Shown: positions 51,485-61,266 of the stretch, piece by piece
Numbering within the stretch: the first letter of the stretch is position 1
How the letters are laid out: each line of letters starts with the position of its first letter
Source of the DNA: Leptospira langatensis
GTDB lineage: Bacteria > Spirochaetota > Leptospiria > Leptospirales > Leptospiraceae
DNA: 64,000 bases
Direction: 5' to 3'
Assembly (NCBI RefSeq): GCF_004770615.1
Contig: NZ_RQER01000001.1
Span: 372,001 to 436,000, forward strand
Translations under genes and position numbers: made by a program
The notes under the pieces: generated by a model
Seen by the model: the letters and a program-made list of their open reading frames with translations, nothing else
Told to the model about the DNA's origin: nothing
The model's database searches: none

Positions 51485-52216
51485 ATGTTTAAGAAGAAGG
51501 TTTTATTTATGATCCGTTTGCTGCGCTTACAACTCTTGCTCCTTCCAGTCCTTGTGCTGGTCAATTGCGCTTATCCTTTCTTTTTGAATTCCGGTTCGAT
51601 CCGAATGGCCACTAAGAAAGAATCGGTTAAGTCCACTTATCTGCTGGGCTATATCGAAAATCGCGACAGCCATTTCGATCCATTCCACACGAAGAACTTA
51701 TCTAGCATGTTGAAGTTCGAACTCTTGAACGCAGGATACGGCATACTCGTGTTAGACGACTATATCAAGCCTGGCGAGGATATGTCTCCTGGGAAAGAGG
51801 CCGCTTCTAAGAGAGGAGAGACGAAGGATCTCCTGGCACAATTGGCGGAAAATGCCAAGATGAGCGGAGGGGGATCTGCGAGTCCGGGAGCTGAGGGCTC
51901 CGGATTTTTATCCTCCGATTACGGTTCCAAATTGCTAAGAGAGTCGGAAATCAAGACCGTCCAAGGCGTTACCCATTTCGATTTCTTTATCCAAGGTGCG
52001 ATCGCGATGAACGATAACCGGAAGATCATCGATAAAACCGAGAATGGGATCATTTTCCTGGAGATTTTCGATAAGTCGGGCAAGTTCGTAAGTAGCATTA
52101 ATTATACCGTCGAAGGCCGGACATTGACGGAAGCAGAACTATTGAAATCGATTTGCGGTAGGGTGATCGATAAGTTGGAAAAAAGAGAAGACCCTAAACC
52201 GTGGTGGAGATTTTAA
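51485..52216 (+). CDS. Hypothetical lipoprotein in the RND operon
   Basis: 243 residues, family not recognised. Signal with lipobox LVNC (Cys28). The mature part has an alpha/beta look (TYLLGYIENRDSHFDPF, LKFELLNAGYGILVLDDYI, THFDFFIQGAIAMNDNRK, GIIFLEIFDKSGKFVSSI) with a low-complexity Gly/Ser loop near 128-140. Weak resemblance in layout to small TolB/CsgG-like envelope lipoproteins, but I would not name it. It starts directly after the Ig-like lipoprotein's stop. Confidence 0.75.
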   Translation: MFKKKVLFMIRLLRLQLLLLPVLVLVNCAYPFFLNSGSIRMATKKESVKSTYLLGYIENRDSHFDPFHTKNLSSMLKFELLNAGYGILVLDDYIKPGEDMSPGKEAASKRGETKDLLAQLAENAKMSGGGSASPGAEGSGFLSSDYGSKLLRESEIKTVQGVTHFDFFIQGAIAMNDNRKIIDKTENGIIFLEIFDKSGKFVSSINYTVEGRTLTEAELLKSICGRVIDKLEKREDPKPWWRF

Positions 52217-52225
52217 TCGAGTAGC

Positions 52226-52825
52226 ATGCTTTTAAAACGAATTTCATTTTTACTCGTTCTACTTTTTTGCGTTTCTTCCGTTTCATTTTGCGGCGGGGAA
52301 GATAAGGCCTTGGAAGAAAAATATGCGAAGGCCATGAACCTTTTCTGGGTGAATAAAAGGGCGGAAGCTCTGAAGTTATTATTGGAGATCTACGATAAAG
52401 ATTCCGATTATAAAGATACGTTATTGGTAATCGGAAAGATCAACTACTACGATCTCAAGTTTCCGGAAGCTAAGAAGTATTTTGAGAAATTGTACGATAA
52501 GAATCCTGAAAACCTGAATGCTCTTCTTTGGATCATTAAGTCCCAGTTCGCTGCAGGTATTCGAGATAAGTCGATTTTTGAGAATCTTCAGACCTTCATG
52601 AAGAGGGATCCGAATAATCTTGAGGTATTATATATTAGCGGAAGATTGCTGGAAGAGGCGGGGAAGACTGACCTGGCGATCCAAAGTTACAATCAGATCC
52701 TTCTGCAGATCCCTCAGATCGCTTTCGCTCATAAACAGTTGGCCGAGATCTATAAAAAGGCGAATCTTTCCGAGAAAGCCGATTTCCACTCCAATCAATT
52801 CCAAGCCTTAACAAGAAAAGAATAG
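52226..52825 (+). CDS. TPR lipoprotein
   Basis: 199 residues. Signal peptide with SVSFC (Cys22), then about four tetratricopeptide repeats (AMNLFWVNKRAEALKLLLEIY; GKINYYDLKFPEAKKYFEKLY; ISGRLLEEAGKTDLAIQSYNQIL; QLAEIYKKANLSEKADFHSNQF). A likely protein-protein adaptor anchored to a membrane facing the periplasm. Nine bases after the previous gene and 50 before the RND adaptor gene. Confidence 0.8.
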   Translation: MLLKRISFLLVLLFCVSSVSFCGGEDKALEEKYAKAMNLFWVNKRAEALKLLLEIYDKDSDYKDTLLVIGKINYYDLKFPEAKKYFEKLYDKNPENLNALLWIIKSQFAAGIRDKSIFENLQTFMKRDPNNLEVLYISGRLLEEAGKTDLAIQSYNQILLQIPQIAFAHKQLAEIYKKANLSEKADFHSNQFQALTRKE

Positions 52826-52875
52826 AGTGCAGGGAAGGGGTTGGTCCTTGTCGGAGTGTTTCGCCAGAGAATATC

Positions 52876-54402
52876 ATGAATCTATTAAAGTCTTTATTCG
52901 CTAATAAGGTAAGCAGGACTATTTTCCTAGGGATCGCCGGATACCTGGTCCTTTATTTCGTATATGCAAGAATTGTAAGAGGGAATAATGCAAGTCCCTT
53001 GATCACCAAACCGGGAAGTGTTATCTTTAAACCGGCGGATGCTGTCTTCGGAAGGGCGAGCATGGATGCTTCTGAAGGAGCGCCTTTACTTGGGAGCAAT
53101 CTAGAAGGGGCAGGCGACGGTCTTTCTCAAAATCCTCAATCGGTAGAAGCCTTTAAAGTAGAGCAGAGGATGATGTCCCCCAATATAGACGTTTCGGGAC
53201 TCGTGGACTTTGAGAATAAGGCTGATATGTTCTCCAAGATAGGCGGCCGCTTGGAAAAGATCTTTGTGAAGGAAGGAGAGGAAGTCTCTCAGGGGCAAAA
53301 GGTCTTTCAGGTGGAGAGTCTACAAATGGAACTGGAGCTCATGAAGCAGCAGGCTACATTGGAGGCTTCTAGGTCGCAGGCTCGTCTCGCCAGAGAGAAG
53401 TGGGAAAAGGCAAAGATGAACGTATATGGCCTTGTCCAAGAGAGAGAGAAGAGCCAGGCTATTTTTGAGAAGGCCAAGGAAGAGTTAGAGAAAGCGAGAG
53501 CCACATTCTTGGCGATCGAGGAAGTGTATAAGGTCGGTGGTTTGAGCAAAGAAGAATTCGAAATGGCCAAACTGGGTCTGACCACAAAAGAGACCGCTTA
53601 CGGCGTTGCCAAAAGAGATATGGAGATCCGTAGCATTGGTCTTACCGACGAAGATATAGCGCAAAACGGTTTTATGGTCCCTCGCTCCAAGGAAGAAAAA
53701 TTGAATCTTCTTAAAGAGATCAATACCAAGATCGAGAAGGCGGAATACGAGGCCGCAGAAGGGGTTTGCAGATCTCACGAAGCTCAGGTTAATTCCACCA
53801 AGACCATGTTGAAAGAGGCTGTGATCTATTCTCCTATGAAGGGAGTGGTTGCGAAGAAGTATAAGACGGAAGGAGAGCTTCTGACCGGGCCTGGCGGTAA
53901 TCAGGCAGTACTTACGATCATCAATATCGATAAGGTATATGCGGTCTTTAATATTACGGAAACAGAATCTACTATTCTAAAGAAAGGAATGAGAGTGGAC
54001 TTCTCCGCAGACGTGTTCCCAGGTTCTAAGTTCTCCGGCAAGATCGTTTTGGTGAGCCCTTTAGTGGACCAGAAGGCACATACTGTGGAAGTAAAAGCTC
54101 TTGTTGAGAACGTAGGTCGGAAGCTGAAGCCCGGTATGTTTATCAGAGCGAATATCGTCTTAGGGGAGCCTGTCCCGACCATTATTCTTCCTGCGGTTGC
54201 CGTTTTAGCCAACGAGGGAGATAAATCTTCCGTGTTTGTGGTGAAGGACGGTCGTTCTTATAGTGTTGAAGTCAAGGCCGGCAAGAAATACGGAGAAGAT
54301 ATAGAGATACTTCAGGGATTAAAACAGAACGATATCGTTTTACTGGAAAAACTTTCCCAATTGCGAGATGGTATGCTCGTTGTTCCCGCATTTAATAGAT
54401 AA
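52876..54402 (+). CDS. RND efflux periplasmic adaptor (membrane fusion protein)
   Basis: 508 residues. N-terminal membrane anchor (TIFLGIAGYLVLYFVYARIV), lipoyl half-motifs (GGRLEKIFVKEGEEVSQGQKVF; PMKGVVAKKYKTEGELL), a long helical hairpin between them (about 150-310), then beta-barrel (AVFNITETESTILKKGMRV) and membrane-proximal (KPGMFIRANIVLGEP) domains. It links the TolC channel to the permease. The stop overlaps the first permease's ATG (TAATG), so stoichiometric synthesis is likely. Confidence 0.92.
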   Translation: MNLLKSLFANKVSRTIFLGIAGYLVLYFVYARIVRGNNASPLITKPGSVIFKPADAVFGRASMDASEGAPLLGSNLEGAGDGLSQNPQSVEAFKVEQRMMSPNIDVSGLVDFENKADMFSKIGGRLEKIFVKEGEEVSQGQKVFQVESLQMELELMKQQATLEASRSQARLAREKWEKAKMNVYGLVQEREKSQAIFEKAKEELEKARATFLAIEEVYKVGGLSKEEFEMAKLGLTTKETAYGVAKRDMEIRSIGLTDEDIAQNGFMVPRSKEEKLNLLKEINTKIEKAEYEAAEGVCRSHEAQVNSTKTMLKEAVIYSPMKGVVAKKYKTEGELLTGPGGNQAVLTIINIDKVYAVFNITETESTILKKGMRVDFSADVFPGSKFSGKIVLVSPLVDQKAHTVEVKALVENVGRKLKPGMFIRANIVLGEPVPTIILPAVAVLANEGDKSSVFVVKDGRSYSVEVKAGKKYGEDIEILQGLKQNDIVLLEKLSQLRDGMLVVPAFNR

Positions 54403-57400
54403 TGAGCGCTATCCTTAGGTTCTGCATAAGCAGGCCGATCACGGTCGCGATGATCTGGTCGGCATTGGTCCTCTTCGGCTTTATCGCTTTAGAGAATCTT
54501 AAGATCAATCTTATGCCGGAGCTTGAATTTCCCAAGGTAACCATCGTTACCGGTTATCCGAATTCCTCCTCGGAAGAAGTGGAGAGCCTGATCACCAAGC
54601 CGGTCTCGGATGCGGTGAGTACGATTGGCGGTGTGGAGTCTGTCCGTTCGGAGTCGATGGAAGGTCTGTCCACTGTCACAGTCCAATTCTCCAATCATAC
54701 TTCTGTGGATTATGCGATCATCGAGATCCGAGAGAGGATCGATCTGGTACGGGATTCGCTTCCCCAGGACGCGAATAAACCGATCGTGATCCGTTTCGAT
54801 CCTTCTCAGTCTGCGTTCCAGGAAATCGCGATCTTTCCTAAGGCTGGGATGAAGGAGAAGGAACTACGTTCCTTTCTGACCGACAACGTTAAGGTTTATT
54901 TTGAAAGAGTAGAAGGTCTTGCTGCCGTCCAGTTCTCCGGTGGATACAAGAAAGAAGTCTCCGTAGAGATCGATTCGGAGAAGATGAACTCTTACAGCAT
55001 TTCTCTATTCGATATCAAGAAGTCTATCTCTCTCGCGAATGTGAGCTATCCTGCCGGGACTTTGCCTGTGGGAGATAAGGATTATCTGATCCGGGCAGTC
55101 GGTGAATTTAAGTCCGTTGATAATATCGGCGAAACTGTCGTGGGTTCGAATTCGCAAGGGGTTCCGATCCGACTGGGTTCCTTTAGCGATATTCGTGTGG
55201 GCTTTAGAGAGCAAACAGGGATTGCCAGGTATAACGGTAGGGATTGCGTTATCGCCTATTTGTATAAGGAATCGGGTAGGAACTCCGTCGAGATCTCGGA
55301 CCATGTCAAACTGGAACTAGGGAATATTAACCGAAAGTTCGGAAAGGAATTGTCGGCAGAGATCGTATACGACGAATCCAAGTTCATTCGAGAATCCATT
55401 TCAGGTGTTACCGGCTCACTGATCAGTGGGATGATCCTGGCATTCTTGGTGCTGGTGTTCCTTCTTCGGAATTTGAAGAGCCCTATTATCCTTCTGACCG
55501 TTATTCCGGCCTCGCTTTTCTCTACGTTGTTGCTATTTTATATTTTTGGAATATCCTTGAATATGATGTCTTTGGGAGGAATGGCGCTTGGGATCGGGAT
55601 GCTATTCGATACGAGTAACGTCGTTTTTTCCGCGATCGAGAGAAATCTATCTAGAGGCGTTCCTATTAAGGAAGCTTCCTTGAAAGGTACTTCGGAAGTT
55701 ACCGGTTCCGTGGTCTCGGCTACTTTAACCACTGTGATCGTGTTCTTACCGATCATATTCTTTAAGAGTATTATAGGGATCGTATTCGGTGAGATGGCGC
55801 TTGCGATCACGATCTCCCTTTTGATGAGCCTTTTTGCCTCTCTTACCCTGATCCCGATGATGACCTCAGTGCTGTATTCGATCTCTTTGGAGCCTAGGTT
55901 CTTGACGGAAGTGGTTTTCAAACGTTCGGAAGAATTCCATAGAAATCTTTTGACCAGGTACGAGGCGAGGCTCATTTCCTATATCCAGCAGCCTAAACCT
56001 CTTGTCAGACTGATCTCTTTGTTATTCTTCTTTTCCGTTATTTTTCTTTTTATTTTGCCGATGGAGTTCGTTCCGAGAGTGGATACGGGAGAATTCTCCA
56101 TCTTCCTTAAGACCAAGAACGGATCGGGTCTAACTCATACTTCCGAGGTTGTTTCTTCTTTAGAAAGTGCGCTCTTAAAGAACTCGGATGTAAAGAGCGT
56201 GATCTCCAGGATCGGCTATGAGGAAGATCAGTTGGGCTCGAAGAAGAGAGGCAATTGGGGATCGAATCGGGCTATTCTTCGGGTGGTATTGAAGGAAGGG
56301 GCCTGGACTTCGTCTGCGGAATTTATCAGTAAATTCAGGAAGTCTTTCCGTTTTTCGGAAGAAGTGGAAGTGCATTTCGAGAATAGCGGGGATGTTCTCG
56401 CGTCAGTCGTTTCCGCGGAAGGGAACGGAGTGAGCCTGGAGATCTTAGGTGAGAACCTGAATACATTGAATGAGATCGGGTTGGGATTGAAGGAACAGCT
56501 CTCCAAGTTGAAAGGTGTAAAGGATGTCCGGACGAGTATGGAAGATACTTCCGTCGAATACGATCTGAGTTTCGATTCCGTTAAGGCTAGTCTTTTCAAT
56601 CTGAATAACGACTATCTTTCGAACTATCTTAGGATGGCAAACTACGGTTCTGTAGTCACCAAGATCAAACTTGAGAATCGTAACAGGGATGTTCGTCTTT
56701 TCTTTAAGAAGGGGGATGTCGGTTCCTTGGATAAGATCTTGGGTATGAGGGTACAATCCCCTAATGGAAATCTGATCCAACTCTCTCAGATAGGCACGAT
56801 CCGAGAGAGCCATGCTCCTGTTTCCATTATCCGTTCCGGGAATTCTAGAGTGAATCTGATCACTGCGGAGGCGGATTTCAACGAGTCGAGCGATCCGTAC
56901 GAAGGTGTAAAGGATCTGATCGCGAAGGCCAAGCTGCCTGAGGGGTATCGGATCCGCTTTGCCGGAGAGCAGGAGAATATCGATAAATCCTTCGGGGATC
57001 TGATCTTTGCGTTTGTTCTTGCAATTATTTTAATATATATGCTTCTTGCGAGCCAGTTCGAGTCCTTGACCTATTCTTTGATCATGATTTGCACGATCCC
57101 ATTGATGTTTATCGGGGTCTTTCCCGCTTTATTTATTTTCGGCAAGAGTTTGAACGTTAGCTCTTTTATGGGGCTTGTGCTTCTTTTGGGGGTTGTGGTG
57201 GATAACGCAGCTCTCTATTACGAGTACGTGCATTTGCTCGCTAAGGAGAATATACCTCTCCAGAAAGTGATCGTGGATAGCGGCAAGATCGTCTTACGTC
57301 CTATCTTGATGAATAATGCGACCACCATATTGGGTCTACTGCCTATCATGTTGGAATTGCAGAAGGGGACCGAATTCCAATCTCCGATGGCGATCGTTGT

Positions 57401-57491
57401 GATCATAGGCCTTCTTACTTCCTTCTTCTTTAGTTTGTTTTTGATCCCGGTGCTCTTCTATTATCTTCTTAAAAATCAGAAAAGAGCCTAA
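54402..57491 (+). CDS. RND efflux permease 1 (HAE/AcrB-like)
   Basis: 1029 residues, full RND architecture: helix 1 start FCISRPITVAMIWSALVLFGF, porter domain (VTGYPNSSSEEVESLITKPVSDA), helices 2-6, second porter domain and helices 8-12. The helix-4 proton-relay segment GMALGIGMLFDTSN contains Asp403 (one Asp in place of the usual pair), and helix 10 reads LLLGVVVDNAALYYEY, the usual VVNNA position. It is expected to be a functional proton-driven exporter. Substrate unknown. Confidence 0.93.
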   Translation: MSAILRFCISRPITVAMIWSALVLFGFIALENLKINLMPELEFPKVTIVTGYPNSSSEEVESLITKPVSDAVSTIGGVESVRSESMEGLSTVTVQFSNHTSVDYAIIEIRERIDLVRDSLPQDANKPIVIRFDPSQSAFQEIAIFPKAGMKEKELRSFLTDNVKVYFERVEGLAAVQFSGGYKKEVSVEIDSEKMNSYSISLFDIKKSISLANVSYPAGTLPVGDKDYLIRAVGEFKSVDNIGETVVGSNSQGVPIRLGSFSDIRVGFREQTGIARYNGRDCVIAYLYKESGRNSVEISDHVKLELGNINRKFGKELSAEIVYDESKFIRESISGVTGSLISGMILAFLVLVFLLRNLKSPIILLTVIPASLFSTLLLFYIFGISLNMMSLGGMALGIGMLFDTSNVVFSAIERNLSRGVPIKEASLKGTSEVTGSVVSATLTTVIVFLPIIFFKSIIGIVFGEMALAITISLLMSLFASLTLIPMMTSVLYSISLEPRFLTEVVFKRSEEFHRNLLTRYEARLISYIQQPKPLVRLISLLFFFSVIFLFILPMEFVPRVDTGEFSIFLKTKNGSGLTHTSEVVSSLESALLKNSDVKSVISRIGYEEDQLGSKKRGNWGSNRAILRVVLKEGAWTSSAEFISKFRKSFRFSEEVEVHFENSGDVLASVVSAEGNGVSLEILGENLNTLNEIGLGLKEQLSKLKGVKDVRTSMEDTSVEYDLSFDSVKASLFNLNNDYLSNYLRMANYGSVVTKIKLENRNRDVRLFFKKGDVGSLDKILGMRVQSPNGNLIQLSQIGTIRESHAPVSIIRSGNSRVNLITAEADFNESSDPYEGVKDLIAKAKLPEGYRIRFAGEQENIDKSFGDLIFAFVLAIILIYMLLASQFESLTYSLIMICTIPLMFIGVFPALFIFGKSLNVSSFMGLVLLLGVVVDNAALYYEYVHLLAKENIPLQKVIVDSGKIVLRPILMNNATTILGLLPIMLELQKGTEFQSPMAIVVIIGLLTSFFFSLFLIPVLFYYLLKNQKRA

Positions 57492-57496
57492 GTCGG

Positions 57497-60466
57497 ATGA
57501 GCGATCTAAAGGATTTCCTGAGAGAGAGGATCTTAAGCGTTTGCATGCTTTTCTTCGGACTTCTTTTGTTCGGAGTGTTGGCTTTCTTTCAGGTCCCTGT
57601 TACTCTTTTTCCATCGATTGCCTATCCGGGGCTTACGATCTCCGTGGATTATCCAGGAGCGGATGTACTTCTTGTGGAGGAACTTTTGACCGCGCCGTTA
57701 GAGGAGGCAGTTTCCGGTGTGGGCGGGATCGAGGAGATCCGTTCTTTTGCGGAGAGAGGTAAGACAGAGATCAATATAGAATTCCGGAAAGGTGTGAATA
57801 TCGATCTGAAGGGTTTAGAGATCCGAGAAAGGATCGATCTGATCGCTAGCGGTTTTCCGAGAGAAGTGCATAAGCCTTTGATCTTGCAGTACGATCCGGA
57901 CCAAAGACCGGTGATGATCCTTTCTTTGGAGAGTCAGAAATTCGATTTCGCTACTTTAAGGAGCATCGCTGATAACGAGCTTAGGAGATATCTGGAGACT
58001 GTGGAGGGTGTGAGTAAGATCACTCCTTCCGGTGGAAAGGTAAGAGAGGTTTTGATCGGATGCGATCTGCAAAAGCTTAGAGCGTACGGTTTGGGTCTCG
58101 GAGATATCCAGGAAGTCATTCAAAAGAATAATAAGGACGCTTCGATCGGAGCAGTGGAGAAATCGGGAGGGACGGCGCAGCTTAGGATCTTCGGGAAGTA
58201 CTCGAGCCTTAGAGATCTACAGAGGCAGCCTCTTCATTCTGCCGAACTAGGTAGGGTCTTTTTTTTGGAAGATGTGGCCCAGGTCTCTTTCGCGTATAGG
58301 GACGAGGAGAGCGCCGCTCGGATCAACGGTAAGGAAACGGTCAGCGTTTTCGTTTATAAATCCTCTTTGGGGAATACCCTTCAGATCGCTTCCTCTATCC
58401 GTCAAAAATTGGAGGATCTGAAGATCCCGGATGTACGTTTTAATGTGGTATACGACCAGTCCGATTCTATCCGAAAAACATATTTAAATATTCTAATATG
58501 CTTTAGTTTGGGAGCGGCGCTACTAGGAGGATTCTGGTATTATAGGAGAAGCAGAGGGAGAGACGAAAACTATATCACTTTGTTCTCCCAATTCCCTCTG
58601 AACTTCTTTTTGGTCCAATTCGTTCTTTTTATTAGTAAGACCGATTTCGATATTATCATAGCCTGTTCGATCCTTTTGGGATTTGCGATGTGGCTTGTGG
58701 TCTATCAGTCCCTTCCTAAGGAAAAGAAAGCCGGTCCCGGGGTGTTTTCGTTCCGAAACACGATCGGTGATTTTATTTCTCTTGTTGTGATCCTTCTTTC
58801 TCTTTGTTTGCCTTTGTATTATTTGGATCCGGATACAGGACAATCCACTTTGAGGCTGGGTGTATTTATCGTTTTGTATCTTTCTTTCTCTTATTTCCTT
58901 TTCCCTCCTTTTCATTTGATTTTGAGCAGGTTGAGGGGTTTACTCTTCGGTTCGTACGTTTCGGTCCCGGATCGTGTAGAGGGAGAGGACGGAGAAGAGG
59001 ATCTTTTTCCAAAAGGGGGAAGCGCGTATCGTTTTCGCTTGGGGAGTGGCAATCTCTCCGAAAAGATCTTTTGGGGTCTGTATCTATTCTTTATTTTATT
59101 CGGATTATTTAATCTAGTGAGAAGCGATAAGGAACTTTTCTATTCGATAGAGAATAAGAGGATTATCGGGATCGTGGAACTTCCTTCCGGCTTTAATTTC
59201 AGTCAGACGAATGAGATCACTAAGAAGATCGAAGAGAAGATCGCGGCTGCGGAAGGTTTTGTGGAAGTCACTTCTAAAGTGGATCCCGGGCATGCGTTTT
59301 TAGTGATCACTGTGGACGACTCCAAGGTGGACGGGGACGATTTTATCCAAAAGGTGAGAGCTTCTATCGGGGATATCAGTCCCGCTTTTTGTTATTTTTC
59401 GAGAGAGTCGGAGAATTCCAGGTTCAAGGAAGTGAGGATCGATATCCTGGGGGACGATCTGGACAAGTTAGACGATCTTGCTAAGAACCTAGGAGCTAAG
59501 GCCTCTAAGATGAAGGGTGTGGGAGACGTGGTCTTGAACTATAAGTCTCCTAGGGACGAGCTAGAGCTTTCTTTGAATAATCATAAGACTTCGGGCGCCT
59601 CTTTGAATAATTCGGAGGTTGCCGGTTTTTTACGGACTGCTATCCAGGGTTCCGTGATCTCCAAGTTCATTTCGGACAATCGAGAGATGGATATTCGTTT
59701 GAGAGCCCTGAAGGAATTTCGAGATTCGAAGGAGAGTCTCGAAAAATTCGTAGTGAAGAACCAAGTGGGGAAGTATGTTCCTATTCCGGAGGTGACTTCT
59801 CAGAAAGAGGCGCATACTCCTACTCGTGTTTTTAGAAAGAATAAGAAGAGGGTTTTGTCTTTTTCCCTTCGGTTGACTAGCGGTTCGTACAATTCGGTGA
59901 AGTCGGAGATCGTTGCGGAACTGGAGAAGGATCTGCCTGAGAATTATTATATAGAGCTTGGAAGAAGCATGGAGAAGATCCTAGAAACGGAGAATCGTCT
60001 GTACGGGGTGATCGCTTTTTCTTTGGTGTTGATCTATATGGTGCTCGCTTCTTATTTCGAGTCGTTTCGAGAGCCTCTCGCTGTTATCGGAACTGCAGTG
60101 CTTCCGTTCTTTGCTACGCTTTCCGTGATGAGTTTGGTTTTCGGGACCTTGTCCTTGCCGGTGTATTTGGGACTTCTTTTGACGATCTCTATCGCATGCT
60201 TTCATGTGATGCGGATCCTGAAGACAGGAGAGGCGATTGGCACGGGTTTCAGAAGAAGGTCCGCTGTGATCGGGATCCTCGCATTGTTTTTGCCTCAGAT
60301 CCTGTTTTCGAGAGAAGGCGGTAGATTTTTAATGGAGTTCGAAGTGACTCTGTTTGTCGGCTACGGTTCTTCTCTTTTATTGACCGCTTGGGCATTGCCT
60401 CATATCCAAAAGTTCTTATCTTCAATCGATATTAAAAGCCTGGTCCCGGCCAGGAAAGGCAGGTAG
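57497..60466 (+). CDS. RND permease 2, divergent, likely without proton relay
   Basis: 989 residues. The N-terminal half is a good RND permease start (FFQVPVTLFPSIAYPGLTISVDYPGADVLLVEELLTAPLEEAVSGVGG; IRERIDLI), and a second porter domain follows (about 550-830). But the membrane region after the first porter domain (about 330-490) has lost the helix-4 segment with its Asp and instead has an altered set of helices with charged loops, and the helix-10 region is LGLLLTISIACFHVMR. It probably cannot carry protons itself and may act as a partner of permease 1. It begins five bases after permease 1. Confidence 0.9.
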   Translation: MSDLKDFLRERILSVCMLFFGLLLFGVLAFFQVPVTLFPSIAYPGLTISVDYPGADVLLVEELLTAPLEEAVSGVGGIEEIRSFAERGKTEINIEFRKGVNIDLKGLEIRERIDLIASGFPREVHKPLILQYDPDQRPVMILSLESQKFDFATLRSIADNELRRYLETVEGVSKITPSGGKVREVLIGCDLQKLRAYGLGLGDIQEVIQKNNKDASIGAVEKSGGTAQLRIFGKYSSLRDLQRQPLHSAELGRVFFLEDVAQVSFAYRDEESAARINGKETVSVFVYKSSLGNTLQIASSIRQKLEDLKIPDVRFNVVYDQSDSIRKTYLNILICFSLGAALLGGFWYYRRSRGRDENYITLFSQFPLNFFLVQFVLFISKTDFDIIIACSILLGFAMWLVVYQSLPKEKKAGPGVFSFRNTIGDFISLVVILLSLCLPLYYLDPDTGQSTLRLGVFIVLYLSFSYFLFPPFHLILSRLRGLLFGSYVSVPDRVEGEDGEEDLFPKGGSAYRFRLGSGNLSEKIFWGLYLFFILFGLFNLVRSDKELFYSIENKRIIGIVELPSGFNFSQTNEITKKIEEKIAAAEGFVEVTSKVDPGHAFLVITVDDSKVDGDDFIQKVRASIGDISPAFCYFSRESENSRFKEVRIDILGDDLDKLDDLAKNLGAKASKMKGVGDVVLNYKSPRDELELSLNNHKTSGASLNNSEVAGFLRTAIQGSVISKFISDNREMDIRLRALKEFRDSKESLEKFVVKNQVGKYVPIPEVTSQKEAHTPTRVFRKNKKRVLSFSLRLTSGSYNSVKSEIVAELEKDLPENYYIELGRSMEKILETENRLYGVIAFSLVLIYMVLASYFESFREPLAVIGTAVLPFFATLSVMSLVFGTLSLPVYLGLLLTISIACFHVMRILKTGEAIGTGFRRRSAVIGILALFLPQILFSREGGRFLMEFEVTLFVGYGSSLLLTAWALPHIQKFLSSIDIKSLVPARKGR

Positions 60467-60468
60467 GT

Positions 60469-61266
60469 ATGATCATACAAATATTCGATTTTCTTAAAAG
60501 AGCGTTTTCATTCGTTCGGGAATCTTTCCTCTTCCGAAAGATCGTTTCCTTTTATCAGCCTTTCACTTGGAAGAAGGGTCTGGGAACGTTTGTGGCTGTA
60601 TTCGTATTGGTTGCCGCATATTATAGGATCTTTGACGACGCGATATGTATCTCGGGGGATTGTAAGAATAGTCTTTCTAAGATGGAATTCCGAAACGGGG
60701 ATGTGTATGAAGGAATGTTCGTTGACTCGAAGCCGCAAGGGTTTGGGGCGTTTTGGGGTCCTAAGGGGGACTATTACCAAGGCGGTTGGTTTAGAGGCAT
60801 GAAGCATGGGGTCGGGAAATACGTCTACCCGAACGGTACGGAGTATATCGGGGATTTTGTATTCAATAAGAAGGAAGGGCATGGGATCTTTAAATGGCAG
60901 GATGGGACAATCCTGAATGCGGATTGGATCGGAGACCATCCTCAGGGTAAGGGAGTCTTGACCCTGCCGGATTCGAGAAAGCTGCATGGGTATTACCAAC
61001 GAGGATTTATTTACGATGGGAACGGAGTGTTTATCTATAACGACGGCTCCAAGTATATAGGGAGTTGGAAGGCGGGACAGAGACACGGGTTCGGGGTACT
61101 TTTTGCTTCGAACGGAATGGTATCGTACAAGGGACTTTGGAGAGAAGATAAACCGGCTCAGCCTTTCGTAAAGCCGGATGACCAGCCGGAACCATCAGCA
61201 GCGGAAGAGGCGAAGGTCTCGAAGGTTTTGAAGAAGAATAAGAAAAAGGGAAAGAATCATGAGTGA
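60469..61266 (+). CDS. Membrane-anchored MORN-repeat protein
   Basis: 265 residues. One N-terminal membrane helix (GTFVAVFVLVAAYYRIF) and about six MORN repeats from residue 79 (YEGMFVDSKPQGFGAF; YYQGGWFRGMKHGVGKY; YIGDFVFNKKEGHGIF; LNADWIGDHPQGKGVL; YIGSWKAGQRHGFGVL; YKGLWRED), then a Lys-rich tail. MORN repeats form flat beta sheets that bind lipids or proteins. It starts two bases after permease 2 and overlaps the next gene by eight bases. Its role with the pump is unknown. Confidence 0.85.
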   Translation: MIIQIFDFLKRAFSFVRESFLFRKIVSFYQPFTWKKGLGTFVAVFVLVAAYYRIFDDAICISGDCKNSLSKMEFRNGDVYEGMFVDSKPQGFGAFWGPKGDYYQGGWFRGMKHGVGKYVYPNGTEYIGDFVFNKKEGHGIFKWQDGTILNADWIGDHPQGKGVLTLPDSRKLHGYYQRGFIYDGNGVFIYNDGSKYIGSWKAGQRHGFGVLFASNGMVSYKGLWREDKPAQPFVKPDDQPEPSAAEEAKVSKVLKKNKKKGKNHE

